DNA of 64,000 nt from Sphaerolaimus hirsutus (Eukaryota; Nematoda; Chromadorea; Monhysterida; Sphaerolaimidae): the NCBI GenBank assembly GCA_964036195.1, contig OZ038451.1, positions 13,520,529 to 13,584,528 of the forward strand, given 5' to 3'. The notes beneath the pieces are model-generated. The model was not told the origin of the DNA and searched no databases. It was given only the letters and a program-made list of their open reading frames with translations. Below are positions 39,837 to 52,560 of the stretch, piece after piece. The first letter of the stretch is position 1. Every line of letters starts with the position of its first letter. Made by a program: the position numbers and the translations under genes.

Positions 39837-42384
39837 CTCGAGAAAGAAATATCGGCCAAAATCGGTTCGCCACGGCGCCGGGCGGAGGTGGACGCGGCAT
39901 TGCAGCAGCAGCACAGCGAGTTTTTGCAACCGGACCCCACCAGCGGAGAGGAGAGCTCCATATCGAATGATGTGCGTTCGTTTTCGCGTTGATAACAGTT
40001 GAATTTCAAAAGTCGATAAATCCAAATTTGGGAAAATTGAGGTATTGGACTTTTGAAGTTTTTTGTGTTTATTTCGGTGCTTGCTAGACTTCACATCAAT
40101 GATAACGCCCATATCAATGACATACAAAGAGTCATCACCGCAAAATAAATTTTGACGACAATCACACCCAGATCTTTTTATTGGTGATAATCATCTCAAA
40201 CACTCCTTGAAGCCATGTTATGGCGTGTAGAAATCTGTAATGCCTGAAATCAATCTGAGAGAAAAAATAGTTAGACTTACAAGTAGGGCCTCAATATACA
40301 GACTTTTTCAAGTTGTAAAGGAAAAATGGTGTGTGGAGCCGCTATAATGATTTTGTAACTTAAAAATCATCATATGTATTTTGTAGGTGAAATGAGTAAA
40401 ACGGTATAAAAATCAGTGATTATGACGAAAAATTGAGGTAAAATTTCCCAAAAATCGCTCCAGATAGATGGGTCATTGGCTGATTTGGGGGGTAGTAGCT
40501 AGGGTTGGAAAAAAAAACGTTTTTTTTAACTCGATGTTTTTTTTAAAAAAAAACGTTTTTTTTTAAATAAAAAACGTTTTTTTTTAAAAGCTCCCAGATA
40601 TGACCTTGTGTCAACATATATAGGTATATCAGACGGTTGCAATACTCTGTGATGTTATATATGACCATATAATGGCTGTTGAGCCATGGGATAGCATTAT
40701 AAGTGGTGATTTGTGTCAAAAATATCCATTTTTCGTCGACATATCGTTCGTATATCGCCTTATAGTCGAATGTTTGTGACTTCAGGTAAAGTTTCGCACG
40801 GAATAGTGATGAAACAAGGTTAAAACAGGAGGTTGTTACTTTGGGAGTGATGTTACACACTGGAGGTACATGGAAGCACATTACCTCAATATTATATAAC
40901 TACAGCAACATATGACGGCTTATTAACCCATGGTAGCACATAGAATTGGATACTTTGATACTAAAAATGCCACAAAACCAATGAAAACAACCACCAATGT
41001 CAATTTGTGTGTGAAATTGCGCGCTTGCGCGCAAAAATTTTGCAAAATACCTAGTGCTTAGTACTAAAAATTTCGGTCGATGTTTTTTTTAAAAAAAAAC
41101 CATTTCGGACGTCATGTTTTTAAAAAAAAAACAACGTTTTTTTTAAATAAAAAACGTTTAAAAAAAAACATCGGCCAACCCTAGTAGTAGCCAAGATCTT
41201 TTTCGGAATAGACAGCTGAGTGGGAGGGGGTAACATCCTGGATACCCCTGGGCCGTATATAGACCCCCCTCGAAATACCCTCCCCCTCGTTTAACCCCCC
41301 CCCCCCCTCAAAATTATGATGAAGTATGAATACCGTATTTCTAATAGACGAGCGCCGTTCTATTTTTTCCGTCAACCTCCAATAGAATGGCAGGTCAACA
41401 AGTTTACGAAAAAAATAGAACGGCGCCCTTCTATTAGAAGAAATACGGTATTCATACTTTGCCAAAAAACGTTCGAACTTACTTTTAAAATCGCTGTGTG
41501 TGGAGCCGCTTTAATGATTTTGTAACTTTAAAAATCATGATATGTATTTTGAAGGTGAAATGAGTAAAAAGGTATAAAAATCAGTGATTATTAGGAAAAA
41601 TTGAGGTAAAATTTCCCAAACAACCCCCCCATTCAAGACCCCTGCTGTTTCTCTATATGTTGAGAGCAGAGGCGATTAATTCGACAGTGTATAAAAGCGT
41701 TGCTGCCCTGCTGCTGAAAATGCGGCCGAATAAGTTGCGGAGAATTTAACTTTAATTGAACTTTAAACCTTTAACCCCCTCAGAGTTCCAACTCGGCCGG
41801 CTCATCCGCATCAGCGTCAGGGGCGCCGTCCGCTCTAGTCGACTTCAGCACATCAGCATCCGCAGCGCCACGACCCAGCCCTAACCCCGGGCCAACGATT
41901 GGTTCGCTTGCCGGGTTTTGAGTAGGGTTCAGAGGGGATCGACTTTTCGGGATCGGGATTGTTTTTTTTGAATATTCGGTGTCGGGATTGGGGTTTCGGG
42001 ATCGGGATGTTGGACAAAGTTCTGGTAGTCAGTTTTTTCGGACTAATTTGTCACAAAAAAGGTTTAAAACATACGTAGATGCACGCCGGGTGTTTCCATT
42101 CACATTTCTCAGTAAAAAAGTTATTTGGAATTTTTTTTCCCGGAAGTGGGAAAAAATTTTTGATATCGGGATTTGAGAATTTTTGGGATAGGAATCACTA
42201 AATCCCGCAAAGTATCAGGATCTGGATCAGTATCCCGTTTGAACCCTAGTTTTGAGCTTAAATTGCGGTTGAAGGGTAATAAGTTTTGTGTTAATGCCCA
42301 ATTCAGATCGGCCGGGTGGCTCGGCTGGCGGGCCGCCGGGCGCCAAACGGCCCAGAATCACCACTATCTCTACTAATACTTCAG
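39837..42384 (+). CDS. WDR26: Probable 5' exons of WDR26 (N-terminal low-complexity region)
   Basis: Three plus-strand blocks look like exons and join in phase to each other and to the exon at 43707. They are about 39843-39971 (EVDAALQQQHSEFLQPDPTS, ending SISND), 41784-41901 (SSNSAGSSASASGAPSALVD and onward) and 42307-42384 (RPGGSAGGPPGAKRPRITT). Donors are GTGCGT, GTTCGC and GTGGGT; acceptors end CCCTCAG and ATTCAG. The product is Ser/Ala/Pro-rich with a basic KRPR stretch, which fits the disordered N-terminus of WDR26. The first block has a TAA just upstream in frame and no Met, so its acceptor (possibly CTCGAG at 39842) is weak and the true start is not found. These could also be 5' UTR or belong to another gene. 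Confidence 0.5.
40500..41183. mobile_element. hAT-like MITE TAGGGTTGG...CCAACCCTA
   Basis: Flanked by GTAGTAGC on both sides (40492-40499 and 41184-41191). It is the uninterrupted version of 14829-16612: AAACGTTTTTTTTT words at both ends, core with GAGCCATGGGATAGC, CATTACCTCAATATTAT and GCGCGCTTGCGCGCAAAAAT. Confidence 0.92.
41325..41462. repeat. Short palindromic element ATGAATACCGTATTTC
   Basis: AGTATGAATACCGTATTTCT is mirrored by AGAAATACGGTATTCATACT; the arms continue through AATAGACGAGCGCCGTTCTA. The end motif resembles the TACCGTATT family. Confidence 0.7.
41923..42248. mobile_element. GGGATC-word hAT-like MITE, short copy
   Basis: Ends TAGGGTTCAGAGGGGATCG and ATCCCGTTTGAACCCTA with GTTTTGAG at both flanks (41915-41922 and 42249-42256). 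The internal GGGATCGGGAT array is shorter than at 11872. It occupies most of the intron between two candidate WDR26 5' exons; without it that intron is about 71 nt. Confidence 0.9.
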
Positions 42385-42458
42385 GTGGGTGGTTTTGTAC
42401 TGGCGATTTTCCACCTATTTAGCTGAACCCGGTGATGGTTCAGGTACATAGGTGGTGA

Positions 42459-43138
42459 TAGGGTTGGCAGTTGATTTTTTAAACTGATTTTTTAAAAAAA
42501 TCTGATTTTTTTTTTTAAAAGTCAAAGGGTGGAAACTGATTTTAATTTAAAAAAACCAAAAGGCAAAATTTCTGGTAGACTTGCACTTGGTATTTTGCAT
42601 TATTTTGCGCGCAAGTGCGCAATTTCTCATACATATTACCATTTGTGGTGTTTTCATGGGTTTTGGGGCATTTTTAGTGTAAAATCTTCCATTTATTCAT
42701 GTTACCATGTAATAATAAGCCATGATATGCTAGTGTAGTATATAATATCAAACCAATGTGCTCCCACATACTTCTACAGTGTGTGACATGATAACATCAC
42801 TGTCAATGTATTAGCCTTCTCTTACAACCTTATTTAAGCACTATTCCATGCTGAACTTCACTTGCAGTCAAGAATGTTCGACAAAAGGCGATATACGTGA
42901 TAAGTCGATGTAAAATAGATATTTTTGAAAGAAATCACTGCTTATAATGCTATTCCATGACTCCACAGTCATAATATGACCACAATAGACATAACAATAC
43001 ATTGTCTGACACTTAACATACATATATTTTTTCTCTATACCCCCATTAAGGGCGATTTTTAAAAAAATCTGATTTTAATTAAAAAAAAGTGAAAAAAAAT
43101 CAAGGCGTTTAAAAAAAATTGATTTTTTTTCAACCCTA
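42459..43138. mobile_element. hAT-like MITE TAGGGTTGGCAG...CAACCCTA
   Basis: Flanks GGTGGTGA on both sides (42451-42458 and 43139-43146). Word type is AAAAATCTGATTTTT. The core (TTTCATGGGTTTTGGGGCAT; GCGCGCAAGTGCGCAA) is homologous to 12677-13335 in the same orientation and to 40500-41183 in the opposite one. Confidence 0.92.
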
Positions 43139-43539
43139 GGTGGTGACCACCGCTAAACCACTGTTTTCGGGAGCGCCCGATCCATTGTGTGTGATATTTT
43201 CCGCCGCCGATCCACAGCGGTCTGATTAAAAAATTGTCGCGGGAAATGTCGTCTAAATTTCGCTCATATTCGACGAAAATTAATGAAACTAATCAAAATA
43301 GTCTTGAGAGCGAATAGCAACGCCTAATTCCTTTTAACACCATCTATTTTATTCAGTCCCACGCACATTTTCGGAACGTAAATAGCCAAACTGCCAACCC
43401 GATAAAGCTATTCGGAAAGCTCCCACTGCGGAACGCGTACAGCTTTCCTATCTAGCGACTCAGATTAAAAGTCTTCTCAAATATTATTATAAAAGTATTC
43501 ACCAACATCGGCTTTCGGTAAATACAACGAACTAAGTGT

Positions 43540-43672
43540 CAAAAGTCATGTAAAATACCCTGTAAAATGGCAAACGTATGTTGGCCATCTTCCAGGGTAT
43601 TTTACATTGACTTTTAACACTGAATGACACTAGACATTTCACAAATTATTTTACAGGGTCTGTGACTGCCAC
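43540..43672. mobile_element. CTGTAAAAT foldback MITE, short copy
   Basis: CATGTAAAATACCCTGTAAA is mirrored by TTTTACAGGGTCTGTGACTG; the left terminus is degraded. It ends about 35 bp before the splice acceptor of the next WDR26 exon. Confidence 0.65.
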
Positions 43673-43711
43673 CAGTGCACAACTTCAATTATCCATCCAC
43701 CCCCAGACACC

Positions 43712-46700
43712 ATGCACGACCAGCAGTCTTCATCGACGTCGTCCACGGGCACGGGCGGGGGCGAGCTGCAGCTGCAGCAGACGCAACTGCAACAGACGCA
43801 GCAGCACGTGAGCAGCGTGGCGGCCAGGTTGAAGCGCACCATGCCCATGCCGCAGCAGCAGATTCACGGTAGTTTGGATGGGTTGTGGATGGTTGTGTGG
43901 ATGGATTGTGTGTGCGCTGGCGATTTTTGATAGAGTCGCGGTAATTGCGGCCCACACATTAGTTGACATGTGTGTCGACTGGTCTGTATACTCAGCGTAC
44001 ATGATACTCTGCCCTCGCACTGATTTATGTCTCGTGTTGGAAGCGTGCCAATGATCATTTTAAATCATGCGATTTCCGTAAAAAGATGAAAAAATTCATC
44101 GATGTGTATATGTTATTGAATAACACTATAACAACAATCAATTTTGTCATCTTTTTATGTAACTCGCACGCGCGAACCATCGTTGGCACACTTATAGCTG
44201 GAACCACGCGTGCAAGGTGTAAAGTAAGCAGAGTATATCAACTCATATTTCGGCTTCACATGTAGCAGAGCGATGTTCCAATGTACTTGCCGATACCGAT
44301 GCTTTTCATAATCCTCTCATCTCATGTGCATTCGGAGATCTCTCTGCTACACGTGAAGCCGAAATCTGAGTTGACACAGACCAGTTGACACGCATGTGTC
44401 AACTAGTGTGTGGGCCGACAATTTGGTAGTTGTCGCACGCTGAGTTGAAAATGCGTGAAGTTTTGGCATTGGGTTTCTTTGGAAAACAGATAATCGTGAA
44501 TACGCATTGCACGTTTTCTCGAGATTCAACTAAGATTCTACTAATACACGTCTTTTGCAAATTGATGAAAGTATGTTAATGAATATGTTATACTTGATGA
44601 CACTACACGATCCTAGATGGTCATTAGAATATCTACATTAAGAGAATTAAACAGGAACATTTCCGAGAAAAATTGTATTTACCATTTCAAATTGTTATTA
44701 CATTCAGGAGGCCCCATGGACGCTACTTTGGACCAGCCTTCCTGTCTGGCCATTTCGCAGCCTGGCTCGCACGTTTCCCCAGTTCAAAGCGGGCCACCCA
44801 GCACCCAGATTCAGCTGTCTCCCATTGACACTGATATAGTTCGGCTGTTGGGACAGTATTTGATTGATCTGGGATTGCAGTTGGTTTGGACGCGGTTTTT
44901 GTTGGATTTTTTGGTTGTTTTGATGGGTACTGTATGATGGATTTGGCTAAGGTTTGAAAAAGCACCAAATAATGGCGCTGGCGTGTTCAAAATATCTGAG
45001 GCCTATTACTCATCTAAACCCATTACTCATCTAGATCCGTTACTTATCTAATTGTACCCATTGCCCATGCGCGACATAACGGCATCCAATGGTGTACATA
45101 AACAGTCATGTAAATGTGTATTTATGTATTGGTGCAAAAGTAAACACAACACAGGTATTTATACTACTAAAACATTTGGGTCACTCTGATGTAAATATGT
45201 AGATACATATTTATTGGCCCATAGATCGTTAGGTGTCTAGATGGGTAATGCGTCTAGATTAGGGGTGAAACTTTTTCAATTAAGTTGATTTTTCAAATAA
45301 AAATCGCTGGAATCAAAATGAGTCTTTTTTTTCTTGAAAATCGCCTCTGAGAGGATATAGAACAACTATAAGCCATATAAATTGATTGCCAGTGCACAGT
45401 TAATATTTTTGTGATAAAATAATTACGGTAGAGCTTTTGAAAAGCTTGAATTAGATGGGTAACGGGTCAGGATGAGTTATTTGTTTAGATGAGTTTTACA
45501 GGCACAGGCCCTTCGAGATTGCTTGACTAAGAGTCTTGGTTACACTAGATTAGCGGCACTACTCCAAAGGTGCTCCAAAAATGGCGCACTACAGCCATGG
45601 CGTCAACCCACCACAGGGGTGGTTTGAATGTCTTATTTTCCACTTTTGCAAGCTGTAGATAATTATTTCGAGTGTTTGCTAAGTTTGAGTTTGCTCACTA
45701 GATTGATAAACAAGCGCGTCAGCTTTTTGAGCCACCCTGTACGTATTTTATGTCTGTATGTATGTTCCAGCCATTGATCGCACAAGTATACAGAGGTGTG
45801 TACTTCATACGTACGCAATGTTTCTCGTTGCGATAGTTTTCAAAAATACAGCTTCTATGGCGTAAATATGTACGTATTTATGTATTTTGATGTTTGTATT
45901 TGTGTATGTGGGTGCATTTGCTTGCACCGAATTCGTACTAGGTTCAGAATTTTTGTTCAGATTGTCACATGAAAACATTCACCTTTTTGTACAGGGAAAA
46001 GAGCTGCGAAACGTACATATTTGCGTACATTCTTATCAACTCCGCATGCGTTTTAGTGCGTAAACACAGAACCATACCATACATAATTGACAGGCCGCAA
46101 TCATTCATTGTAGAGCCACACGTTGGTCTCATACAAGTTAAACGATAAAAACGCGTTGGGGTTGTTTTTGAACCACCGTGTACTCTTCAATGTGTTTAAT
46201 TTTAGTGCCTTTGATCAGCTGTTTGTGAAGCCCCGTTGATGCAACGCGTAAATGTAACGCTGTATACCGGGGCGGGTAGAATCCCAGAGCATACATGTGT
46301 AGGTGAATACATACATAGTTATGCTGTGCATATTCATTCTTTTTCAGAGACTGAATGTTTTGAGGGATTGTATAATTGATGCGAAATGTAAAATGTTCTA
46401 TAGAAGTTTGTTGAATATCGAATTTCGCGCGAGATACAAGGCATTCGGAACATACACAAATTTGCTTGCCATTAAATCTGCATTAATTTAATACATAAAA
46501 TTTATTATTCGTTCGAAACAATGTTTGGAGGGTCACAATCAAAAATATCCTGAAAATAAAAGAAAAACCATTTCCAGGGAAGCCGCGAATAAGCTGGTCT
46601 GGGAGTCCGGTGTGGTTCTGGAAGCCCCGGCTGCTTCGAAACTCAGACTTCACGTGCTCACAGCCCAATGGGATTTGGTTTGTGAAGTTTCATAATTTTA

Positions 46701-49700
46701 TTTTTGCACTTTTTTGGTCATTTAATTTTTTTATTTTCTTCCGGCAGACTTTGCTGGACCTCAAACAGCTGGCGACGCACCTGCGCCGACCGGAGCACCT
46801 GGTTGAGATGAAGTTTATGCTCTTGGAACAAAAATACCTGGAGTTGCTGCATCGTAGAAATGTTTGTCCAGCCAACGCTTGTCAATTTATGAAATGCCAA
46901 TGTCAATTTATCAAAGTGCCAATCCCAGACCCTGTAAAGTGTAAAGTAAAGTAAAGTGTCAAACGTCATGTAAAGTGTCATGCAAAGACGAGGTCAATTG
47001 CCATGACAAATGTAAAGTAAATTTCAGTAATAAATAATATTGATAATAAATAAGTAAGTAATAATAAGTTCAGTAATATTTAGAATCTTTCTTTTTTATT
47101 GATATTTCTTTACAGTGTCTGTGACTGCCCCCTGTCAACAATTATGCGCCATATTGTTGATGCTGTTTTCATAATTTAGTTGAACCTAACGCGTAACTAT
47201 CCTTCGCAGTTTTTCAAGTATACTCGGCGGACATCACACATAGTATGGAAACCTACCATAACCCACCTGAATAATGAACCAAAAATTATACAGTTATTCA
47301 TCTTATTTCGCCTTCACTATAAAATAAATTATTGCGAAGTTTATCGCAAGATTTTATACCTTAGATTATGGTAGGATTCTGTGCGTACGTTGCTGTCCGC
47401 CGATTATAGAAAGAAATTCTTGGCTGGGGTGGTACTCACTTATCAAAGGGCACCTAATTTTATGTATAGCCCAATAAATCCCACCGCCAGAAAAAAACAC
47501 GTCCGGCCCACCCCCAACAGATCGTGGACGCGGTGAACGTGCTCCGGTGCGAGCTGTCGCCGCTGGGCGTGAGCACGCAGCGAGTGCACCAGCTGTCCTC
47601 CTTCCTCATGCTGCACAACCCGAACGAGTTGAAGAGTGCCGCGCGTTGGTTTTTCATACTCATAGTGAACTTTGTACATGGAGGGTATTTGATAGGGCAA
47701 TGCCCGAACCGGAAATTGCTACTTGAGCACCGGCACAGGGCACCGGCCAAAGTGAATAACGGTAAATTTCGGGCAATAATATGATAGACTGAAAACACTC
47801 GAATATAGACCCCCTCCGTCGAAATGAACAACTAAGTGAAAGTGACAAATAAAAGTTTTCTTCAGCCATCTGAGTATGTGCTCCAGAGTGGCTTTCTATA
47901 TATTTAATTAGCCGCTCAAAAGTCACTCGAGCCCTCTTAATCTATTGACATCTGGTGCCAGTCCCAGACCGAGTAAAAGGCCCTGTAAAATGTCAAATGT
48001 TATGCAAAGTGTCAAAAGTCGTGGAAAATGCCAAATTCGGTTGCCATTTTGCAGGGTATTTTCCATGACTTTTGACACTGCATGACATTTGGCATTTTAC
48101 AGGGCATTTTACTCGGTCTGTGACGGTTGCCATTTTGCAGGGCATTTTCCATGATTTTTGACACTTTGCATTTGACATTTTACAGGGCATTTTAATCGGT
48201 CTGGGACTGCCCCCTTATCTCAATTCAAACCCATTCACCTAAAATCGACACTCAGAATGGACCGGGGATGGGGCGACCGGACGGCAGAATCTACTCGACC
48301 GGCTGCAGCGCTACCTTCCAGCTGAAGTGATGCTGCCGCCTAGAAGACTGAGGACTTTGTTGGCGCAGGTGGGGTTTGGGGTTGGAAAAGTTATCTATCG
48401 TTATCTATCGCATAGAGAGTAGATATTGATTGTGGCTGTCGCAAATGTCAGTGTGGATTGCCATTGTTTGAATGACGTGATGTATTTAAACACGGGACAA
48501 TATTATCGAATCCCGGATCTTTTCCGTAACATTCCGTGCAGCTCCATGATTATTCTTTCACATTTTGAGTTAGTCTACATATTATGAAATATCACTATCG
48601 GATCGTGTCACATCGTGTGCATTGTCGCTGCAAAGCTACTAAAACCTGACTTCACTATCAACCTACAGGCTGCTCGTTGGCAAGAAGCCAAGTGCAAATT
48701 GCACGGTGGCGGTGTGCACCTGCAGGATGAGATGCCGGGCGTCAGTCACGGCGCCGGCGCCATGGACAGCAGCAGCTCGGGCCTGGGCGTCGACGGCTTG
48801 CAGAGAAGCAGCATTTTGTATGACCACGTGTGCACCAGGTGCGCTGTTTGAAGGGCTGTGCGTGTTTTTGTCGCGTGTGCTTATTGATGAAGGTGATCAA
48901 TTAGGTGGTTTTTACAGGAACAATTAGTGACGACAAATTTTTTTTAAGTCTCGTATTTGTGAGAAAAGGCAGTGTAAGGCACGCATATGTTACGGGCGTG
49001 CAAAAAACGTCGCAGCTCGTTCTTTACCCTTTTTGCTTTACAGCCTTTCTCACAAATACGGAAATATGACACTTAAAAAAATAGATTTTGTATTCACTAA
49101 TTTTTCCTGTGAGCACCGCCTAACGTGATTTAAAAACGTTGTATTTAAAAAAGGATTTCTAAAAAAACTATTTTGTTCATCCCTACGCCGCGTATGCGCA
49201 TCACACAGATCGGAGCTTCCAAACCGAGTCACGCAAACGCTAACCGACCACATGGACGAAGTTTGGTTTTGTGCGTTTAGTCACGACTCGAAATTTTTGG
49301 CTACTGGTGGAAAGGAACAACATGTGATAATTTATGAATTGGATTTGGTTTGTGCGGGGTGGTTTTTTGTTGTTATTTCGGTATTGCTGCGTTAATTCAG
49401 AAACCTTTTAGAGGCTCGGTGTAAATAGTTAACACAAATATTTGTGTGTCCCACGTGATTTGCCTGTACTGTATTATGCAATATATGCACATGAAACGCA
49501 TGTCGGAGGGAACAGAAATGAAAGTACGAAATCCCGTAAATAAATACACCGGTTCTGCAAAAATTGTCAACATTTAGCACATATACACTGCGGTGCCCGC
49601 ACATGTAGAAAGTGACGTCGTGTATTTTATGTTGAAATAAACATCAGTGCGTATTAGACAGTGAACAACACAATATGTTGTCCGCAGACATCGGCTGGTC

Positions 49701-52156
49701 CCCAGCTACGCCGCCATTCCACATTATCCGGTCACCAAGGGGGCGCCGCCTTTTTCGCGTGGTCTCCAGATGACCAACACTTGGCCGTGTGCCAAGGCGA
49801 AGACAATTGCAGCGAAGTGAAAATCTGGAGCATCAAGGTACACGCTTTTGCTTTTTTACATTAAAAAGTGGTTCTTGGCGCTTAATTGCCAATTTAACAG
49901 GATGGTAAAGTGCGCGGCCGCGTGCGCGGGAACAGCGACGACCAACTGCAGGCAGTCGCGTGGATGCCCGATGGCCGCAGATTGGTGTGCGGCGGCATCA
50001 AAGGTTCGTTCAGATGCATGCTATGCGACCTGTCTGTATGGTCACACTTAAAAAAAATTTTTATACCCTTATTGTGGCCCATATTGTGGCCACACACGTA
50101 AGTGCAAAAAAACCCTCATAAACCTGGTTTGAACAGATTTGAATTTACCAAAATGAATTATTTTTGATTAACACCAACAGTAGTTAACACACTTATCATT
50201 CTGGTAACCATCTGTTTAAAACCCAATAATTATAGTGTCACAAATTTCGATGGTGCACTAGTGTGCACGCTCAATTTTATCCCTCCACTCAAATATCATC
50301 AAATCATTTCCAACGGCATCCACTCACAGGTGCATTTTTCACATGCGATTTGGACGGCGCCACACTAGACACGTGGGAGGGTATCCGCGTGCGCGCACTG
50401 TTGGCTACTAGGCGGCACGGTGTTTTGGCACTTGACACCCACAATCGAGTGAGGCGGTACTGCTTTGACACTTTGTCCAGTGAAACACTTTTTGTGGAAG
50501 GAAGGCCGGTGAGTAGTTATGCAAATGTGAGTAGGTTTTTTTTGTAGGTGATCGTCGAGTTTTTTTTGAAAAGTCACGGCTCAGTCTTGAAAATCTAAAA
50601 GTAAATTTTTCGAGGGGGTACAATTGGGTGGTATAGCTGTAGACTGATGCCTTCTGTGCATGTGACACGACGCGCATGTGCGTGCCTGCCGTGCATGGAG
50701 TCCCAGTTGCCCCCCCCCCCCTACATGTACACCGGGCCTCCATGCACAGCACGACTCCATGCACAGCGGGTAAACATGCACAGAGGCACAGGTTCATACA
50801 AATTTACATTGACCTCACCTCAATCCCAATGCCGCAATCACTTCCTAAATTACTCCATTCCACACAGGAAATCGACCCGGTGATAACCCTGTCAATATCG
50901 TCGTGCGAGCGCTACCTGCTGTGCGTAACCAAAGGCCAGGGTATCCATTTGTGGGACATTGGCTGCGGCATGTTGCTGCGGCGGTATACCGGCCCGGTGA
51001 AGATCGTCGACTTTGTGGTGTACGCGTGTTTTGGTGGCGTCGATCAACAGTTTGTGGCTGTAGGCGGACAGGGTGTGTTGTGGGAAAATATTCCGAATGT
51101 GGGTCTTCTGTACGATGAAGTCTATCGTACATTTTACTGTACCGGTCGTTCTCTACTGCCTACTTCGGTACGTACTATACCGTTGACCGTATTTGGTACA
51201 CGACGTTCCTGCGTGCCGTTAGCCCAATTTAAAAGCTGATTTTAAACAATTTTTAAGGTAAAAAAAATTATTTTTAACATTGGTAGGAAACTTTTATTCG
51301 CATTCAATTGACAACATTTGTCATTCAGATGGCCGGATCCACGTGTGGCAGCGATGGAGGGAGGAGCCCATATTCACGCTGGACACTAGCAACCAAACGC
51401 ACCTGCCACTGCATGGCGCCAGCGCAAGTCGGTTATTCATGGCTGTTGGATTTGATTACTTGAAGGCGCGAATAGCCACAGTAAGATTGGGAGATCGCAA
51501 GATACCTGCAAAATTGTAGCTTTAGCGAAGCATATCGCAGCGAGTATTGTTATACGCGTAATTTTGCATTGCCAAGACGTTTCATTATTTCCTCGTCAAG
51601 TTCATTCCACTCAATATCCCCCACAAAAAGACCCCACAAAAACCACACCCGTCCAAAACAGGCGTGAACTGCGTGGCGTGGGCCACGCCGATCCCGTCCA
51701 TGTCGCTGCTCGTGTCGGCCGGCGACGACGGCGCCGTGCGGCTGTGGACAGCCGAACAGGCGCCGGACGCCGGTCACAGCGACGCCGTCACGCCCACCGC
51801 TGAGGGTGGCAGGCAGACCCACCGCGGCAGCGAAGCCACTTTGTTCGATGGGTTCGTTTTTGTGGTGTTTTTGTGGTTGGTTTGTGATTCTGTCCACGCG
51901 AAAAAATTACGGCGCCGTTATCGCGGGAAATGGCAAAAATAGCCATTTTATGACATCCCCCTGTTGACATTGAACGGCTGTCGGCCGATTAACAAATTCC
52001 GGTTGAGCCTTAGCGCTATTTTGCAATTCTTGAACTAATTAATCCCGCAGCCCCACTTCACATGGCATAGGAATATTTTTACTCATGATTGAATTTTCAC
52101 TTTTACTGCCTTTAATAACTTATTTCTCTTTCAGTGCACGCGCGGCAAGCTCATAG
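43712..52156 (+). CDS. WDR26: WD repeat-containing protein 26 (LisH-CTLH-WD40)
   Basis: WDR26 is a scaffold/substrate-receptor subunit of the CTLH (GID) E3 ubiquitin ligase. Exons: 43712(43707)-43868, 44708-44879, 46578-46677, 46748-46861, 47521-47635, 48256-48368, 48669-48838, 49209-49347, 49688-49837, 49901-50003, 50330-50508, 50868-51072, 51329-51427, 51662-51851 and 52135-52156. All phases join, giving 675 residues from Met at 43712. Landmarks: poly-Gln/Ser N-terminus, LisH ([17 protein letters not shown], about 94-120), CTLH ([37 protein letters not shown]), [18 protein letters not shown], then a WD40 propeller from about 325 ([76 protein letters not shown]). The last exon is uncertain: the model ends GARAASS, but another donor near 51881 would read [15 protein letters not shown] instead. 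Confidence 0.92.
43949..44416. mobile_element. CACACTAGTTGACA MITE with inner insertion, WDR26 intron
   Basis: GCGGCCCACACATTAGTTGA and mirrored TCAACTAGTGTGTGGGCC ends match 20880 and 35270. The extra internal segment (ATGATACTCTGCCCTCGCAC through GGAACCACGCGTGCA, 43990-44225) also occurs at 52336-52560, so it is an insertion into this copy. Confidence 0.78.
44880..46577. other. WDR26 intron, no element or gene recognised
   Basis: 1.7 kb of mostly AT-rich DNA. 45000-45500 repeats TACCCAT...CATCTAGAT words in both orientations, which may be an old foldback. No exon was seen. Confidence 0.4.
46918..47132. mobile_element. CAGACCCTGTAAAG foldback MITE, WDR26 intron
   Basis: TGCCAATCCCAGACCCTGTA at the left and TTTACAGTGTCTGTGACTGC at the right, with GTAAAGTGTC words inside. 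Degraded but recognisable member of the family at 36763. Confidence 0.7.
47955..48213. mobile_element. CAGTCCCAGACC foldback MITE, WDR26 intron
   Basis: GTGCCAGTCCCAGACCGAGT at the left and ATCGGTCTGGGACTGCCCCC at the right. A tandem piece (TTGCCATTTTGCAGGG...TTTTACAGGGCATTTTA) occurs twice in the right arm. It ends 42 bp before the next WDR26 exon. Confidence 0.78.
50640..50810. repeat. CATGCACAG/CATGTGC-word array, WDR26 intron
   Basis: Units such as GTGCATGGAGTC, CCATGCACAGC and GGGTAAACATGCACAG occur in both orientations. Similar word style, but different words, occurs at 5075-5235, 23590-23660 and 62150-62340. Confidence 0.5.
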
Positions 52157-52285
52157 CAATGGTCGATTTCAAATGCGAATAAGTTGATTCCTCTGTTTAT
52201 TTTGTACAGCATTGCCGATAATTATCCAAATTTTTGCAGTTTATTGTCAGTGTTTTTTCTCTTCAAGAAATGGTGATTGTGGCGT

Positions 52286-52291
52286 AATAAA
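52286..52291 (+). promoter_or_regulatory. Likely WDR26 polyadenylation signal
   Basis: AATAAA about 130 nt downstream of the WDR26 stop codon in either reading of the last exon. Confidence 0.5.
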
Positions 52292-52335
52292 TAATGTAGA
52301 GGTAGAGCCTATTTGCAAAAGAAACTACCGTATAC

Positions 52336-52560
52336 TCGGCGGACATGATACTCTGCCCTCGCACTCATTTATGTCTCACGTTGGAAGTGTGCCAATGATG
52401 ATAAAGCATGTGATTTTTGTATAAAAGATGAAAACATCATTGGTGTAAAGGAGTTAACGAACAGCGTTATAACAGCGACGACTCTTTCAACTTCGAAAGA
52501 AAATAGCATGCGAGAGAAAATCGTTGGCACGTTTCCAGCGGGAACCACGCGTGCAGGGCG
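52336..52560. repeat. Repeat shared with the insertion at 43990
   Basis: The segment from CGGACATGATACTCTGCCCT to GGAACCACGCGTGCAGGGCG is related to 43990-44225. Beyond it, 52560-54006 holds only C-run/T-run MITE fragments (CAAGCAAATACGGTA near 52790) and a GAAGTGA array at 53090-53190; I see no gene there. Confidence 0.55.

Noticed and set aside
39690-40127. 145-codon minus-strand frame
   Set aside because: It overlaps the plus-strand block EVDAALQQQHSEF, which has a good donor and joins in phase to the next block; the minus frame has no recognisable domain.
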